This document shows positions 46,172-55,776 of a stretch of 64,000 nucleotides of DNA, piece after piece. The stretch lies in assembly GCA_945888325.1 (NCBI GenBank), contig CAMDAC010000001.1, positions 124,001-188,000 of the forward strand. Direction: 5' to 3'. The stretch's first letter is position 1. The number at the start of each line of letters is the position of its first letter. Position numbers and translations under genes: made by a program. The notes beneath the pieces are model-generated. The model had not been told where the DNA came from. It was given only the letters and a program-made list of their open reading frames with translations, and ran no database searches. This stretch comes from Candidatus Sulfopaludibacter sp. SbA3. GTDB lineage: Bacteria; Pseudomonadota; Alphaproteobacteria; Caulobacterales; Hyphomonadaceae.

Positions 46172-47071
46172 ATGAAGCGCAGCCTCCTTCTTGCCGCCGC
46201 CGCCTCGCTCGCCCTTCTTGGCGCCTCCGCCGCCCAGACCGGGCCGGCCGCGAGCACTCCCGCCGTTCTCGCCAGCATCAAGACCGGCGCGCCGACGCGC
46301 ATGGTGTATGAACTAGATGCCCGCGCGATGGTGTTCATCATCCCCGCGACGGGCCGGGCCACCTTCACGGTGGACATGAAGCCCGATTCCTATGCGATCA
46401 AGTCGCGGGTGCGCACGACCGGCCTCGCCGATGTGTTCGTCAACTATGACATGAACCTCAACGCCTCCGGCACAACGAGCGCAACCGGCCTGAAGACGAC
46501 GAAGTACGTGTCCCAGAACAATGACGGGAAGAAGAACCGCCGCGTCGAGATCAACATGACCGAAAACGGCTTCACGATGACGGCGAAGCCGAAATTCGGG
46601 AACCTGGGCGATCCGGCGGCGACTGCCGAGCAGGCGATCCTCGCGAATGATCCGCTGACGGCGCTGATCACCTTTGCGCTGGAGCCGCGCGCGGCGGGCG
46701 CAGACCCGTGCGGCGGACCGATCAAGGTGTTTGACGGACGCCAGTTGACCTACCTCCACCTGAAGCGCGGCAATGCGAACCTTGTGAAAGTGAAGACGCC
46801 GGCCTGGAACGGCCAGGCCATCGAGTGCCATGTCACGATGGACAAGATTGCCGGCTACAAGAAGGGCGAGTCGAACAATGACACGCTGACCGGGATTTCC
46901 GGTCCGCTGCGGATGTATCTCGCGCCGCTGGAAAACGGCTCGCACGTGCCGGTGAAGATCGTCGCGGATACCGACAAGGTCGGCAAGGTGACGCTGACGG
47001 CGCGCACGCTGCGGTTCGAGCCGCTGGTGACGGCGTCGACAGGGACGAGTTCGGGCGGCGGCGGGCGTTAG
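46172..47071 (+). CDS. DUF3108-domain exported protein
   Basis: A 299-residue protein with a cleavable signal peptide (MKRSLLLAAAASLALLGASAAQ). The mature part is beta-rich: MVYELDARAMVFIIPATGRATFTVDMKPDSYAIKSRVRTTG, EINMTENGFTMTAKPKFG, CGGPIKVFDGRQLTYLHLKR, GISGPLRMYLAPLENGSHVPVKIVA. This is the DUF3108 pattern, widespread in proteobacteria, likely periplasmic or outer-membrane associated. Its place beside rpmB is recurrent in alphaproteobacteria as far as I recall. The ending is Gly/Ser-rich (GTSSGGGGR). Stop overlaps convergent rluD-like gene by 4 bases. Confidence 0.82.
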   Translation: MKRSLLLAAAASLALLGASAAQTGPAASTPAVLASIKTGAPTRMVYELDARAMVFIIPATGRATFTVDMKPDSYAIKSRVRTTGLADVFVNYDMNLNASGTTSATGLKTTKYVSQNNDGKKNRRVEINMTENGFTMTAKPKFGNLGDPAATAEQAILANDPLTALITFALEPRAAGADPCGGPIKVFDGRQLTYLHLKRGNANLVKVKTPAWNGQAIECHVTMDKIAGYKKGESNNDTLTGISGPLRMYLAPLENGSHVPVKIVADTDKVGKVTLTARTLRFEPLVTASTGTSSGGGGR

Positions 47072-48084
47072 TCCTTCGGCAGCCGCTTCAGCGCAGCAAT
47101 CAACCCAGCCATATCCTCCGGAACCGGCGCTTCGAAGCGCAGGGTCTTGCCGGTGACCGGGTGGACGAAGCCGAGGACGGCGGCGTGCAGCGCCTGGCGG
47201 TCCATGGCCTTTGCGGCGGCGATGGCAGCGTCGTGTCCGGCGCCTGAGCCGAGGGCCGTCAGGTGCATCTGGCGGCCATAGACGGGATCCCCGAGGATCG
47301 GCGCGCCGATATGTGCCATGTGCACGCGGATCTGGTGGGTGCGCCCGGTTTCGAGACGGCATTCCAGGAGCGCGGCGGCGGGCGCGTGCGTGTGCTTGTC
47401 GCGCTCCCCGAAAGTTTCGATCGCCTTGTAGTGGGTGACGGCGCGCCGGGCGGCGGGGCTATCCGGGTTTCTGTGCACGGACATCTTCTTCCGGTCGGTC
47501 AGCGAGCGTGCAATCGCGGCGTCCACCGTGCCGACGAGCGGGCGCGGGGCGCCGCGCGTGACGGCGAGATACATGCGCTCGATGTCATGGCGTTCGAACA
47601 GGGCGGCGAGGCCCGTATGGGCGACTTCCGTCTTCGCCGCGACCATCACACCGCTGGTCAGCTTGTCGAGCCGGTGGACGATGCCGGGGCGCTCAACCCC
47701 GCCGATGCCGGAGAGCTGGCCCTGGCAATGGTGGAGCAGCGCGTTGACGAGGGTGGCGTCCTCGCTGCCCGGCGCCGGGTGGACCGCCATGCCGGCGGCC
47801 TTGTTGAGGATGATCAGGTGAGCGTCCTCGAACAGGATGTCGAGCGGGATATTTTCGGCCTGCGGTTCGGCGGCAACCGGGGCGGGCAGCGCGACGACAT
47901 AGACGCTGCCGGCCTTGATCGATGCGCGGGGGCTGGCTTCGGGGCGGCCATCGACGGTAACGGCGCCTTCCTCGATCAACGCCTTGGCACGGGTGCGCGA
48001 GATCTCCCCCGCCTTTGCGGCGAGGAAGGCGTCGAGGCGCTGGCCTGCGTCTTCGGGTGCGGCGATGATTTCGATCTGGCTCAT
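47068..48084 (-). CDS. RluA-family pseudouridine synthase (RluD-like)
   Basis: A 338-residue tRNA/rRNA pseudouridine synthase. An S4 RNA-binding domain at the start (GQRLDAFLAAKAGEISRTRAKALIEEGAVTVDG) precedes the catalytic domain with HRLDKLTSGVMVAAKTEVAHTGL, where Asp is the nucleophile, and GRTHQIRVHMAHIGAPILGDPVYG. The D-T of the usual HRLDKDTSG is L-T, a modest variation. An S4 domain plus the length favour RluD (23S helix 69), but RluC-like is not excluded. Start 48084 is divergent from the PhoD-like gene by 88 bases. Confidence 0.92.
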   Translation of the reverse strand: MSQIEIIAAPEDAGQRLDAFLAAKAGEISRTRAKALIEEGAVTVDGRPEASPRASIKAGSVYVVALPAPVAAEPQAENIPLDILFEDAHLIILNKAAGMAVHPAPGSEDATLVNALLHHCQGQLSGIGGVERPGIVHRLDKLTSGVMVAAKTEVAHTGLAALFERHDIERMYLAVTRGAPRPLVGTVDAAIARSLTDRKKMSVHRNPDSPAARRAVTHYKAIETFGERDKHTHAPAAALLECRLETGRTHQIRVHMAHIGAPILGDPVYGRQMHLTALGSGAGHDAAIAAAKAMDRQALHAAVLGFVHPVTGKTLRFEAPVPEDMAGLIAALKRLPKD

Positions 48085-48172
48085 GGCGCGGCTTATAGAC
48101 GAGGGATGCGGCCTGCGTCATGCTGGCTTCACATGACTGCGCCATAAGGCGCGAAATGCGGGGAGATACGGC

Positions 48173-49861
48173 ATGACACTGGTTACACGGCGCGGGCTTC
48201 TGGGCGGCGCAGCCCTCGGTACGATCGGCCTGGCGGCCTGCCAGACAGCGCCGAAAGCGGCGAAGGGCTTCGAGGGCGAACTGGCCTTCCTGCACGGCGT
48301 AGCCTCCGGCGACCCCCTGCCTGGCAGCGTGATCTTGTGGACCCGGGTAACGCCGCTGTCGGGCACCGGCCCGGTGACGGTGACCTGGGAAGTGACGGAA
48401 GCGGGCGCCTCGGCGCCGGCGGCGACCGGCGAAGTGGTGACGTCTGAGGCGCGCGACTACACGGTCAAGGTTGATGCGACCGGGCTGAAGCCGGCCACAG
48501 AGTACACCTTCCTTTTCCGCGCCAAGGCGGCGGATGGGGACGTGATCTCGCCCTCCGGGCGCACGCGGACGACGTCGGCCGATGGCACGGCGCCGGTGAA
48601 GCTGGGCGTGGTGTCCTGCTCGAACTACCAGTTCGGCCTGTTCACGGCGTACACTGAACTGTCGAAGGAAGCGGGCCTCGACGCCATCGTGCACCTTGGC
48701 GACTATATCTACGAGTACGGCACCGACGGGTATGGCGGCGATGTCGCCGCGCAGCTGGGCCGGCCGCATGATCCGCCTACGGAGATCCTTTCCCTTTCCG
48801 ACTATCGCCGCCGCCATGCGCAGTACAAGACCGATCCCGGCCTGCAGGCCGCGCATGCCGCCGCGCCCTGGATCTGCACCTGGGACGACCATGAGAGCGC
48901 CAACGATTCCTACCGGACGGGCGCCGAGAACCACGATCCGGCGACGGAAGGCGAGTGGAGCGACCGCAAGATGCGCGCGCTGCAGGCCTATTTTGAATGG
49001 ATGCCGATCCGCGAGGCGAAGCCCGGCGAATTCACCTCCGCGGTCTGGCGCACCTTCCGCTTCGGCAATGTCGCGACCGTGCACGCGCTCGACTCGCGCC
49101 TGACCGGACGTTCTGAGCCGCTCGACTGGGGCTCGGCCCTGGCCGGCGCGGCGACGCAGGAAGAGATCGGCGCGCGGGTGATGAAGACGATGATGGCGGT
49201 GGCCGACCCTTCACGCACGATGCTGGGCGCCGAGCAGGAAGCCTGGCTGGCGGCAGAGCTGAAAGCCTCGGTCCAGTCCGGCGCGGCTTGGCAGGTGCTG
49301 GCCAACCAGGTGATCATGGCGAAGAACAAGCTGCCGGATTTCACCAAGATCATGACCCCCGAACAAGTCGCCGCGCAGGACCGTCCGGAAGTCGTCGCCT
49401 TCCTGCCGTTCACGGCGCTGGGCCTGCCGTGGAACCTCGACGCCTGGGACGGCTATCCGGCGGCGCGCGAGCGGCTATATGCCAACGTGGCCGAAGCGGG
49501 CGCCTCGCTGGTCACCCTCGCGGGTGATACGCACACGGCCTATGCCAACGAGCTGTTTGATGCGGGCGGTATCCGCCGCGGCGTGGAGTTCGGCTGCACC
49601 TCGATCAGCTCGCCCGGCATGGGCACCTATGTGAAGGCGATGCCGGACCTCGGCCAGCAGATCGCCGATGCGAATGACGAGATCATCTGGCACGACCCGT
49701 TCGGCCATGGCTACACGCTGGTGACGCTGTCGCCGGGCGAGGTGCAGGCTTCGTTCCGCAAGGTTTCGACGATCTATGCGCTCGACTACACCGCAGAGAC
49801 GGCCGCGAGCTTCAAGGCAGCCTACGCCAAGGGCGGCGTGACGGAACTGTCGCCGGCCTAG
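48173..49861 (+). CDS. PhoD-type alkaline phosphatase / phosphodiesterase
   Basis: A 562-residue exported enzyme. A twin-arginine-style leader (TRRGLLGGAALGTIGLAAC) ends in a lipobox with Cys23, so it may be a Tat-exported lipoprotein. The N-terminal Ig-like PhoD_N domain (FLHGVASGDPLPGSVILWTRVTP) precedes a metallophosphatase core with VVSCSNYQFGLFTAYTELS, VHLGDYIYEYGTDGYGG, WICTWDDHESANDSYRTG and LAGDTHTAYANEL. The GDYIYEYG and DDHE motifs bind the iron/calcium cofactor in PhoD. No pho box is evident. Supplies phosphate from diesters or monoesters in the envelope. Confidence 0.92.
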   Translation: MTLVTRRGLLGGAALGTIGLAACQTAPKAAKGFEGELAFLHGVASGDPLPGSVILWTRVTPLSGTGPVTVTWEVTEAGASAPAATGEVVTSEARDYTVKVDATGLKPATEYTFLFRAKAADGDVISPSGRTRTTSADGTAPVKLGVVSCSNYQFGLFTAYTELSKEAGLDAIVHLGDYIYEYGTDGYGGDVAAQLGRPHDPPTEILSLSDYRRRHAQYKTDPGLQAAHAAAPWICTWDDHESANDSYRTGAENHDPATEGEWSDRKMRALQAYFEWMPIREAKPGEFTSAVWRTFRFGNVATVHALDSRLTGRSEPLDWGSALAGAATQEEIGARVMKTMMAVADPSRTMLGAEQEAWLAAELKASVQSGAAWQVLANQVIMAKNKLPDFTKIMTPEQVAAQDRPEVVAFLPFTALGLPWNLDAWDGYPAARERLYANVAEAGASLVTLAGDTHTAYANELFDAGGIRRGVEFGCTSISSPGMGTYVKAMPDLGQQIADANDEIIWHDPFGHGYTLVTLSPGEVQASFRKVSTIYALDYTAETAASFKAAYAKGGVTELSPA

Positions 49862-50616
49862 TCGAGCAGGCCTGACAGGGTGGAGCGGCCGCCGTCGAGG
49901 ATGAGGCTCTGGCCGGTGAGGTAGGCGGCCAAGGGGGAAGCGATGTAGCGCGCGGCTTCGGCGATTTCGTCGGCGAGGGCAGCGCGGCCGAGGGGGACGC
50001 GGCGTGCGGTCCAGGTTTCGGAACGCTCCTCACGTGGACGGATAGCGATCACCGCGTTGACGCGGATGGCATGCTCGGCGAGCTCGAGCGCGCCCGCTTT
50101 CACCACGCCGAGGATCGCATGTTGGCCGACGCTTTCGGTGAAACGGCCCGGCATCGAGGCGATGGCGGCGTAGCCGAGGACGAAGGTGATCGTGCCCTTT
50201 TGCGGGATCCGCTGGACGCCGGCCTGCGGCAGATCTTCCTGCTCGAGTAGCCGCTCCGAAATCACCCGCAGGGCAAGCGCGGCGCCGCGGGCCGAACGGG
50301 CGAGCGCCTTTTCGAATTTTTCCTGGGCGAAATCGAGCAAGTGATCGCCTTCCTCGATTTCCGGAATGATCACCGCATTGTCGATCCGGCCGAAGGCTTC
50401 GAGCGCGGCGGTGATGGCGTTGCGCAGGCCGAGGCGGGAGTGCAGCTCGCCGTGATAGGTGGCGGCGCCTTCTTCCAGCGCGTCGCGGGCTGATTCGAGG
50501 CGTTCGGCCGAAGCGTCGGCGACAAGCACGCGGTGGCCGTCTTCCTGGAAGGTGCGCGCAATGGCATCGCCGACTTCACGGCCGAGCCCGAGCACGAGGG
50601 TTACGGGCTCACCCAT
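49858..50616 (-). CDS. SDR-family protein lacking the catalytic triad
   Basis: A 252-residue Rossmann short-chain dehydrogenase relative. The N-terminus is LVLGLGREVGDAIARTFQEDGHRVLVADASAERLESARDALEEGAATYHG, where GLGREVGD replaces the usual GxxxGxG. Aligning GQHAILGVVKAG with the consensus YSASKAAVIGLTK places Glu at the catalytic Tyr, Gln at the catalytic Lys, and Gly at the catalytic Ser. A normal C-terminus (RVPLGRAALADEIAEAARYIASPLAAYLTGQSLILDGG) is present, so it folds like an SDR but probably does not catalyse a typical reduction. Stop overlaps that of the PhoD-like gene by 4 bases. Confidence 0.82.
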   Translation of the reverse strand: MGEPVTLVLGLGREVGDAIARTFQEDGHRVLVADASAERLESARDALEEGAATYHGELHSRLGLRNAITAALEAFGRIDNAVIIPEIEEGDHLLDFAQEKFEKALARSARGAALALRVISERLLEQEDLPQAGVQRIPQKGTITFVLGYAAIASMPGRFTESVGQHAILGVVKAGALELAEHAIRVNAVIAIRPREERSETWTARRVPLGRAALADEIAEAARYIASPLAAYLTGQSLILDGGRSTLSGLLD

Positions 50617-50745
50617 GGGCGCGCACCGCTTGTTGCTGCGCGGCGCGCGGGGGTTGGCAAGGTTTCATGAGCCCATGTCTCCGGATGGCTGAGGCCACTT
50701 ATGTGTCCCGGCCAGTCCGCAAGATGCGGGCCAAGGGGATTGGCG

Positions 50746-50913
50746 TCAGCTGGCTTTCAACTGTCGCAGCTGCTCCTTAATCTTCAATTTCTGTCGCTTC
50801 AAATCCTTGACCGTCAGATCATCGCTGGAGGGGCGCTTCTGTTCGGTGGCTATCTGTTCGTCCAGGTGGCGATGCTTTGCGGCGAGCTCACTGATCCGAC
50901 CATTGAGCGACAT
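50746..50913 (-). CDS. DUF465 (YdcH-like) small protein
   Basis: A 55-residue charged helical protein: MSLNGRISELAAKHRHLDEQI then TEQKRPSSDDLTVKDLKRQKLKIKEQLRQL. This H-x-x-LDxxI plus LKxxKLxIKxxL pattern defines DUF465, a coiled-coil small protein of unknown role. The ATG at 50913 has AGGAG; an upstream start at 50937 adds MLKNRRLP, unneeded. Monocistronic, with 116 bases to the next gene upstream. Confidence 0.87.
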   Translation of the reverse strand: MSLNGRISELAAKHRHLDEQIATEQKRPSSDDLTVKDLKRQKLKIKEQLRQLKAS

Positions 50914-51029
50914 GGGCAGTCTCCTGTTTTTCAGCACGGCACTTATGGGGCCGTTTCCTGATCATGCCACAAGCAGGCCCCCGAGTCATGCAACACCGGG
51001 CCGGTTTTTGTTAACTGTCCGTTATTTGA

Positions 51030-51716
51030 TCAGCGAACCGCGCGGCCGGCGGCCTTGCGGTGGGACTTCTCGAGGAACATGGCCTGATCCGCCCGCGCAA
51101 TCAGGGCAGCGGCGCTCTGGCCGGTGCGCCATTCCACAACGCCGCAGCTGGCGCCGATCCGGACGACCGGGGTGGCGGGGCTCGCCTCGTCGCGCACTTC
51201 CAGGGCGTCGATGGCCTGCGCCAACTGGGCCGCCTTGCGCAGGGTGTCGTTATAGGTGGCGTGGGCGAGGACGACGCCGAACTCGTCCCCGCCGAGGCGG
51301 CCGACGATATCCGTTTCACGGGTCCGGTCCTGCAGGATGCCGGCGACCTTGAGCAGAACGTCATCGCCCGCAGCATGGCCGTAGATGTCATTGACCAGCT
51401 TGAAATTGTCGAGATCGATGAAGATCAGCGACAAGGGCGTCTGGAAACGGCCGGACAGGGCGATCTCGCGCCGCACCTCGCGCTCGAAGGCCCGGCGGTT
51501 GAAGATCGGCACCAGCGCGTCATTGTCGGCCAGCAGTTCGGCGTCGGCGAGCGCCGTCTTGAGCGCGGCCGACTCGTCGCGCAGGGCCAGAACTTCCTCG
51601 CTCAGCGCTTCGATCGCGGCGCGGGTGCGCCGGTCGAGCTGCTTCAGATCCAGCCCGAGCGCGTCCAGCAGGGCGCGCCGTTCGGCCGAATCAAAGGGGG
51701 GGAAGTCTTTTGCCAT
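51030..51716 (-). CDS. Soluble diguanylate cyclase (GGDEF)
   Basis: A 228-residue GGDEF protein without membrane segments. A helical N-terminus (LGLDLKQLDRRTRAAIEALSEEVLALRDESAALKTALADAELLADNDALVPIFNRRAF) precedes FIDLDNFKLVNDIYGHAAGDDVLLKVAGIL and the active-site RLGGDEFGVVLAH, a full consensus. An RxxD-type inhibitory site is not obvious. The start at 51716 (MAKDFPPFDSAERRALLDALGLD) is preferred; the frame continues upstream but is antisense to purE. Confidence 0.87.
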   Translation of the reverse strand: MAKDFPPFDSAERRALLDALGLDLKQLDRRTRAAIEALSEEVLALRDESAALKTALADAELLADNDALVPIFNRRAFEREVRREIALSGRFQTPLSLIFIDLDNFKLVNDIYGHAAGDDVLLKVAGILQDRTRETDIVGRLGGDEFGVVLAHATYNDTLRKAAQLAQAIDALEVRDEASPATPVVRIGASCGVVEWRTGQSAAALIARADQAMFLEKSHRKAAGRAVR

Positions 51717-51870
51717 CGCCGCAAGATAGCGCCGAATGGGCGGTCTGTAGAGACCCGGTCGCATTTCCCCCGACGCGCGAGCCGGGGCTGCCCGGAAGGT
51801 TGGCATACGAACGGTTGACCCGCGCCCCGGCACACTTAAGGTGCGCGCTTTCCGGCAGCGAGGCGGGGCA

Positions 51871-52365
51871 ATGGCAGCGGGCAAGACCCCGGTAGTGGGC
51901 ATCATCATGGGCAGCCAGTCCGACTGGCCGGTCATGCAGGAAGCCGCGCGGATGCTGGAGACGCTGGGCGTGGCCTATGAGGCGCGAATCGTCTCTGCGC
52001 ACCGCACGCCGGACCGGCTGGTGGAGTATGCCAAATCGGCCAAGGGCCGCGGCCTCAAAGTGATCATTGCGGGCGCGGGCGGCGCAGCCCACCTGCCGGG
52101 CATGGCCGCCTCGATGACCCCCCTGCCCGTGCTGGGCGTGCCGGTGCAGTCCAAGGCGCTGAAGGGGCTGGATAGCCTCCTCTCCATCGTGCAGATGCCG
52201 AAGGGCATTCCGGTGGGCACGCTGGCCATTGGCGAAGCGGGCGCGGCGAATGCCGGCATCCTGGCGGCCTCGATCATCGCGCTGGAGGACGCCGGCGTTG
52301 CCGCAAAGCTCGACGCCTTCCGCGCCGCGCAGACGGCCAGCGTGAAAGAGGCCCCCGAGGGATGA
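51871..52365 (+). CDS. purE: 5-(carboxyamino)imidazole ribonucleotide mutase
   Basis: Class I PurE of 164 residues that moves the carboxylate of N5-CAIR to CAIR in purine synthesis. [25 protein letters not shown] and [15 protein letters not shown] are the active-site motifs, followed by [68 protein letters not shown]. The ATG at 51871 has AGGCGGGG; a GTG at 51841 is in frame but less likely. It overlaps purK by 4 bases. Confidence 0.96.
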   Translation: MAAGKTPVVGIIMGSQSDWPVMQEAARMLETLGVAYEARIVSAHRTPDRLVEYAKSAKGRGLKVIIAGAGGAAHLPGMAASMTPLPVLGVPVQSKALKGLDSLLSIVQMPKGIPVGTLAIGEAGAANAGILAASIIALEDAGVAAKLDAFRAAQTASVKEAPEG

Positions 52366-53441
52366 CGCCGCTGCGGCCCGGCGCGACGATCGGCATTCTC
52401 GGCGGCGGACAGCTCGGCCGCATGCTGGCGAGCGCCGGCGCGCAGCTCGGATTCGACATGCTGATCTATTCGCCGGAGGACGATCCGCCGGCGGGACGTG
52501 TGGCGGCGGGCGCCTGGTCAGCGGCCTGGGACGATATCGATGCACTGACGGAATTCGCGACCGCCTGTGATGCGGTGACGTTGGAGTTCGAGAATGTCCC
52601 GGTACTGACGATCGAGACGGTGGAAGCGGCCGGCACACCGGTACGTCCGCGCGCTGCCTCGCTGACCGTGTCGCAGGATCGTTACACCGAGAAGACTTTC
52701 CTCAAGGCGCAAGGCATCGCCACGGCGCCGTTCGAACCGGTGGACGGACCGGGCGACATCACGGCTGCGCTGGAAACGTTGGGCGGCAAGGGCGTGCTGA
52801 AGACGCGCCGCGAAGGCTATGACGGCAAGGGACAGGCCTGGATCCGCTCGCCCGGCGAAGCGGAAACGGCCTGGCAGCGGATCGGCGAGGCGCCCGCGAT
52901 CCTAGAGGCCGCGATCGCCTTCCAGTGCGAAATCTCCGTGATTGTCGCGCGCGCGCAGGGCGGTGAGACGCGCACCTGGGCGCCGCCGCGCAACCTGCAC
53001 AAGGACGGCATCCTGTCCGTCTCGACCGTCCCGTCCGGCCTGCCGAAAGCCATCGAGGACGAGGCGCGGGCGAAGGCGGTGACACTCGCCGAAGCGCTGG
53101 ACCATGTCGGTGTGCTGGCGCTGGAATTCTTCGTGCTGCCGGACGGCTCCCTGCTCGCCAACGAATTTGCGCCGCGCGTGCACAATTCCGGCCACTGGAC
53201 GCCGGAGGCCTGCCAGACCGGCCAGTTCGAGCAGCATATCCGCTGCGTCGCCGGCTGGCCGCTGGGCGACACGCACCGCCTGTTCGATGCCGAGATGATC
53301 AACCTGATCGGCGAAGCGGCGGTTGTCAGCCCGGCGAGCCTCGGGCCCAATGACACGCTGACCCTTTATGGCAAGCGCGAAGCCCGGCCGGGCCGCAAGA
53401 TGGGCCACATCACGCGCCGCCTCGGCCCCCGAAAGGACTGA
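52362..53441 (+). CDS. purK: 5-(carboxyamino)imidazole ribonucleotide synthase
   Basis: ATP-grasp enzyme of 359 residues that carboxylates AIR with bicarbonate. The opening [25 protein letters not shown] is standard; the ATP-grasp core has [38 protein letters not shown] and the C-terminal [32 protein letters not shown]. Translationally coupled to purE by an ATGA overlap, so the two are one operon. Confidence 0.96.
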   Translation: MTPLRPGATIGILGGGQLGRMLASAGAQLGFDMLIYSPEDDPPAGRVAAGAWSAAWDDIDALTEFATACDAVTLEFENVPVLTIETVEAAGTPVRPRAASLTVSQDRYTEKTFLKAQGIATAPFEPVDGPGDITAALETLGGKGVLKTRREGYDGKGQAWIRSPGEAETAWQRIGEAPAILEAAIAFQCEISVIVARAQGGETRTWAPPRNLHKDGILSVSTVPSGLPKAIEDEARAKAVTLAEALDHVGVLALEFFVLPDGSLLANEFAPRVHNSGHWTPEACQTGQFEQHIRCVAGWPLGDTHRLFDAEMINLIGEAAVVSPASLGPNDTLTLYGKREARPGRKMGHITRRLGPRKD

Positions 53442-53445
53442 CCCC

Positions 53446-54201
53446 ATGCGCCTTCCCGTCTCGACCTGGCCAGACATCGAAGCCTGGCTGAAGAAGTCAA
53501 AGACCATCGTCATCCCCATCGGCTCGTTCGAGCAGCATGGGCCGAACGGCTTCATCGGCACGGATGCGCTGTGCCCCGAGATCATCGCCAACCATGCCGA
53601 GAGCCTCGCGCCGGATGACATCCTTGTCGGGCCGACCTTCAATGTCGGCTGCGCGCAGCACCATCTCGGCTTTCCCGGGACGATCACGCTGCGCCCCTCG
53701 ACCATGATGGCGACCATGGCGGACTGGACGGAGAGCCTGGTGCGCCACGGCTTCGAGCGGGTGATGTGGTTCAATGGCCATGGCGGCAACATCTCGACCA
53801 TCGAGGCGGCGTTCGCCGAGATCCATGCGCGGCGGAGTTATGATCCGAAGGGCGTGGATAACCGGCCGGACCTCGCCCTTAAGCGACGCGACTGGTGGGA
53901 CTATCGGGAGGTGATGAGCCTCTGTAACCAGCTCTATCCCGTCGGCCATGGCAGCCACGCCACCGCTTCGGAAGTTTCGGTGACCTACTGGGCCTACCCA
54001 GACCGCGAGCGCCAGCACACGCCAATGAGCCCGAAGATCGCCCCGACCGGCACGATCAGCGACGCCGTGCGCTATCGCCGCGATTTCCCGGATGGCCGCA
54101 TCGGCTCCGACCCGACGCTTTCGAATGCAGCAGATGGCGGTAAGATCGTCGAGGTGGCGGCGAAGTGCCTGATGGAGGAATTGGCGCGCTTCAGCGCCTA
54201 A
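53446..54201 (+). CDS. Creatininase-family amidohydrolase
   Basis: A 251-residue metal-dependent amidohydrolase. VIPIGSFEQHGPNGFIGTDALC contains the metal-binding Glu and His, and RVMWFNGHGGNISTIEAAFAEI is the second signature; GSHATASEVSVTYWAYPD holds a further His/Glu. Creatininase, MftE and FAPy-type enzymes share this fold, so the substrate is unknown. The start at 53446 is 4 bases past the purK stop, so it belongs to the purEK transcript. Confidence 0.85.
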   Translation: MRLPVSTWPDIEAWLKKSKTIVIPIGSFEQHGPNGFIGTDALCPEIIANHAESLAPDDILVGPTFNVGCAQHHLGFPGTITLRPSTMMATMADWTESLVRHGFERVMWFNGHGGNISTIEAAFAEIHARRSYDPKGVDNRPDLALKRRDWWDYREVMSLCNQLYPVGHGSHATASEVSVTYWAYPDRERQHTPMSPKIAPTGTISDAVRYRRDFPDGRIGSDPTLSNAADGGKIVEVAAKCLMEELARFSA

Positions 54202-54289
54202 ATCCGGCGTAATCTCTCAGCCCGCGCACTGGAAGCGGGGGGCCAAGCGGTCTATCAGCTTGGGGCAGAAGGTGAGGCACCCGCAAGGC

Positions 54290-55021
54290 ATGCTGGAAGT
54301 CAAAGCGCTCGAGAAATCCTACGGGTCGAAGCACGCCGTGCGCGGCGTGTCGTTTACCGTGGAAAAGGGGACCGTGCTCGGCTTCCTCGGGCCGAATGGC
54401 GCGGGCAAGTCCACCACGATGCGGATGATCGCCGGAGTGCTGGAGCCCGATTCGGGCGACGCGCTGATCGATGGCAAATCCATCATCTCCGACCGCCGCG
54501 CGGCGCAGGCCTCGCTCGGCTACCTGCCGGAAGGCGCGCCGCTCTACGAGGACATGACCCCGCCGGAATTCCTGCGCTTCCTGGCCGAGGCCCGCGCCCT
54601 GCCCCGCAAGTCGCGCCGGGACGCGGTGGACCGGGCGATTGCCGATGCGCGCATCCTGAGCGTCAGCCATCAGCGGATCGGCGATCTCTCGAAGGGCTAC
54701 CGGCGCCGGGTTGGGCTGGCCGGGGCAATCCTGCATGACCCGCCGGTGCTGGTGCTGGACGAGCCGACGGATGGGCTGGACCCGAACCAGAAACGCGCCG
54801 TGCGCGCGCTGATCGCCCGGATGGCGCCGAGCAAGGCGATTATCATCTCGACCCATACGCTGACCGAGGTTCCGGCCATGTGCCACCGCGCCGTGCTGAT
54901 CGACCGGGGCCGGGTGATCGCCGACGACACGCCCGCAGGGCTCGCCCGGCGCTCCGAGGACGGATCACTCGAATCCGCTTTCTCCCGCCTCACCGACCAG
55001 GTCGAGGACGAAACCCTGTGA
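54290..55021 (+). CDS. ABC transporter ATP-binding protein (GldA-like)
   Basis: A 243-residue ATPase. MLEVKALEKSYGSKHAVRGVSF, Walker A FLGPNGAGKSTTMR, signature DLSKGYRRRVGLA, Walker B LVLDEPTDGLDPNQKR and the switch ISTHTLTEV are all intact. Its stop overlaps the GTG of the permease, and GldG-like and DUF4340 genes follow, so the operon order is ATPase-permease-GldG-DUF4340, like the gliding-family ABC system of Bacteroidetes, although its role here need not be gliding. Confidence 0.9.
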   Translation: MLEVKALEKSYGSKHAVRGVSFTVEKGTVLGFLGPNGAGKSTTMRMIAGVLEPDSGDALIDGKSIISDRRAAQASLGYLPEGAPLYEDMTPPEFLRFLAEARALPRKSRRDAVDRAIADARILSVSHQRIGDLSKGYRRRVGLAGAILHDPPVLVLDEPTDGLDPNQKRAVRALIARMAPSKAIIISTHTLTEVPAMCHRAVLIDRGRVIADDTPAGLARRSEDGSLESAFSRLTDQVEDETL

Positions 55022-55776
55022 CCGGCTACCTGACGCGCCAGATGAGCGGCTTTTCCGCGACCTACCGGCGTGAGCTGGGCGCGTATTTCGCGACGCCGAT
55101 GGCGTATGTTTTCCTTGCGGTGTTCCTTCTGGCGCTTGGCCTGTTCACCTGGGAGGCGGGACGTTTCTTCGACACGGGCGTGGCGGATCTGCAGCCCTTC
55201 TTCGTCTGGCATCCCTGGCTCTACATGATCTTCCTGCCGGCGCTCGCGATGCGCCTATGGGCCGACGAGAAGGCGAGCGGGACGGATGAGCTGCTGCTGT
55301 CGCTGCCGCTCGGCATTCCGGGCCTTGTGCTCGGCAAGCTGATGGCGGCCTGGACCGTTGCCGCGGCCGGCCTGCTGCTGACGCTGCCGATGTGGGCCTC
55401 GGTCAACTTCCTCGGCAGCCCGGACAATACCGCCATCGCGCTCGCCTATTTCGTCAGCCTGCTGATGGCCGGGGCCTATCTTTCGATCGGCGCCGCCGTC
55501 TCGGCGCTGACCGGCAGCCAGGTTACTTCATTCGTGATCAGCGTGGTGATCGCCTTCGTGTTCACTGCGGCCGGCTGGCCACTTGTGCTGTCAACCGTGC
55601 AGAGCCTGTTCGGCACCGGCTTTGCCGATATCGTGGCGCGCTTCTCCTTCATCACCCAGTTTGAAGGCGCCCAGCGCGGCGTGCTAGAACTGCGCGCGGT
55701 CGCCTATTTCCTCGGTTTCACGGCGACGTTCGTCTTTCTCAATTGCCTCTGGGCCTCGCGCCAGAGACTCGGGTGA
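55018..55776 (+). CDS. ABC transporter permease (GldF-like)
   Basis: A 252-residue membrane protein with about six hydrophobic segments (AYVFLAVFLLALGLFTW, WLYMIFLPALAMRLW, AAWTVAAAGLLLTLPMW, FVSLLMAGAYLSIGAAVSAL, VISVVIAFVFTAAGWPLV). It starts at the GTG at 55018-55020 that overlaps the ATPase stop (or at ATG 55042). FATPMAYVF and the WADEKASGTDELLLSLP loop fit the ABC-2 permease fold. Overlaps the next gene's GTG by 4 bases. Confidence 0.85.
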   Translation: MTGYLTRQMSGFSATYRRELGAYFATPMAYVFLAVFLLALGLFTWEAGRFFDTGVADLQPFFVWHPWLYMIFLPALAMRLWADEKASGTDELLLSLPLGIPGLVLGKLMAAWTVAAAGLLLTLPMWASVNFLGSPDNTAIALAYFVSLLMAGAYLSIGAAVSALTGSQVTSFVISVVIAFVFTAAGWPLVLSTVQSLFGTGFADIVARFSFITQFEGAQRGVLELRAVAYFLGFTATFVFLNCLWASRQRLG

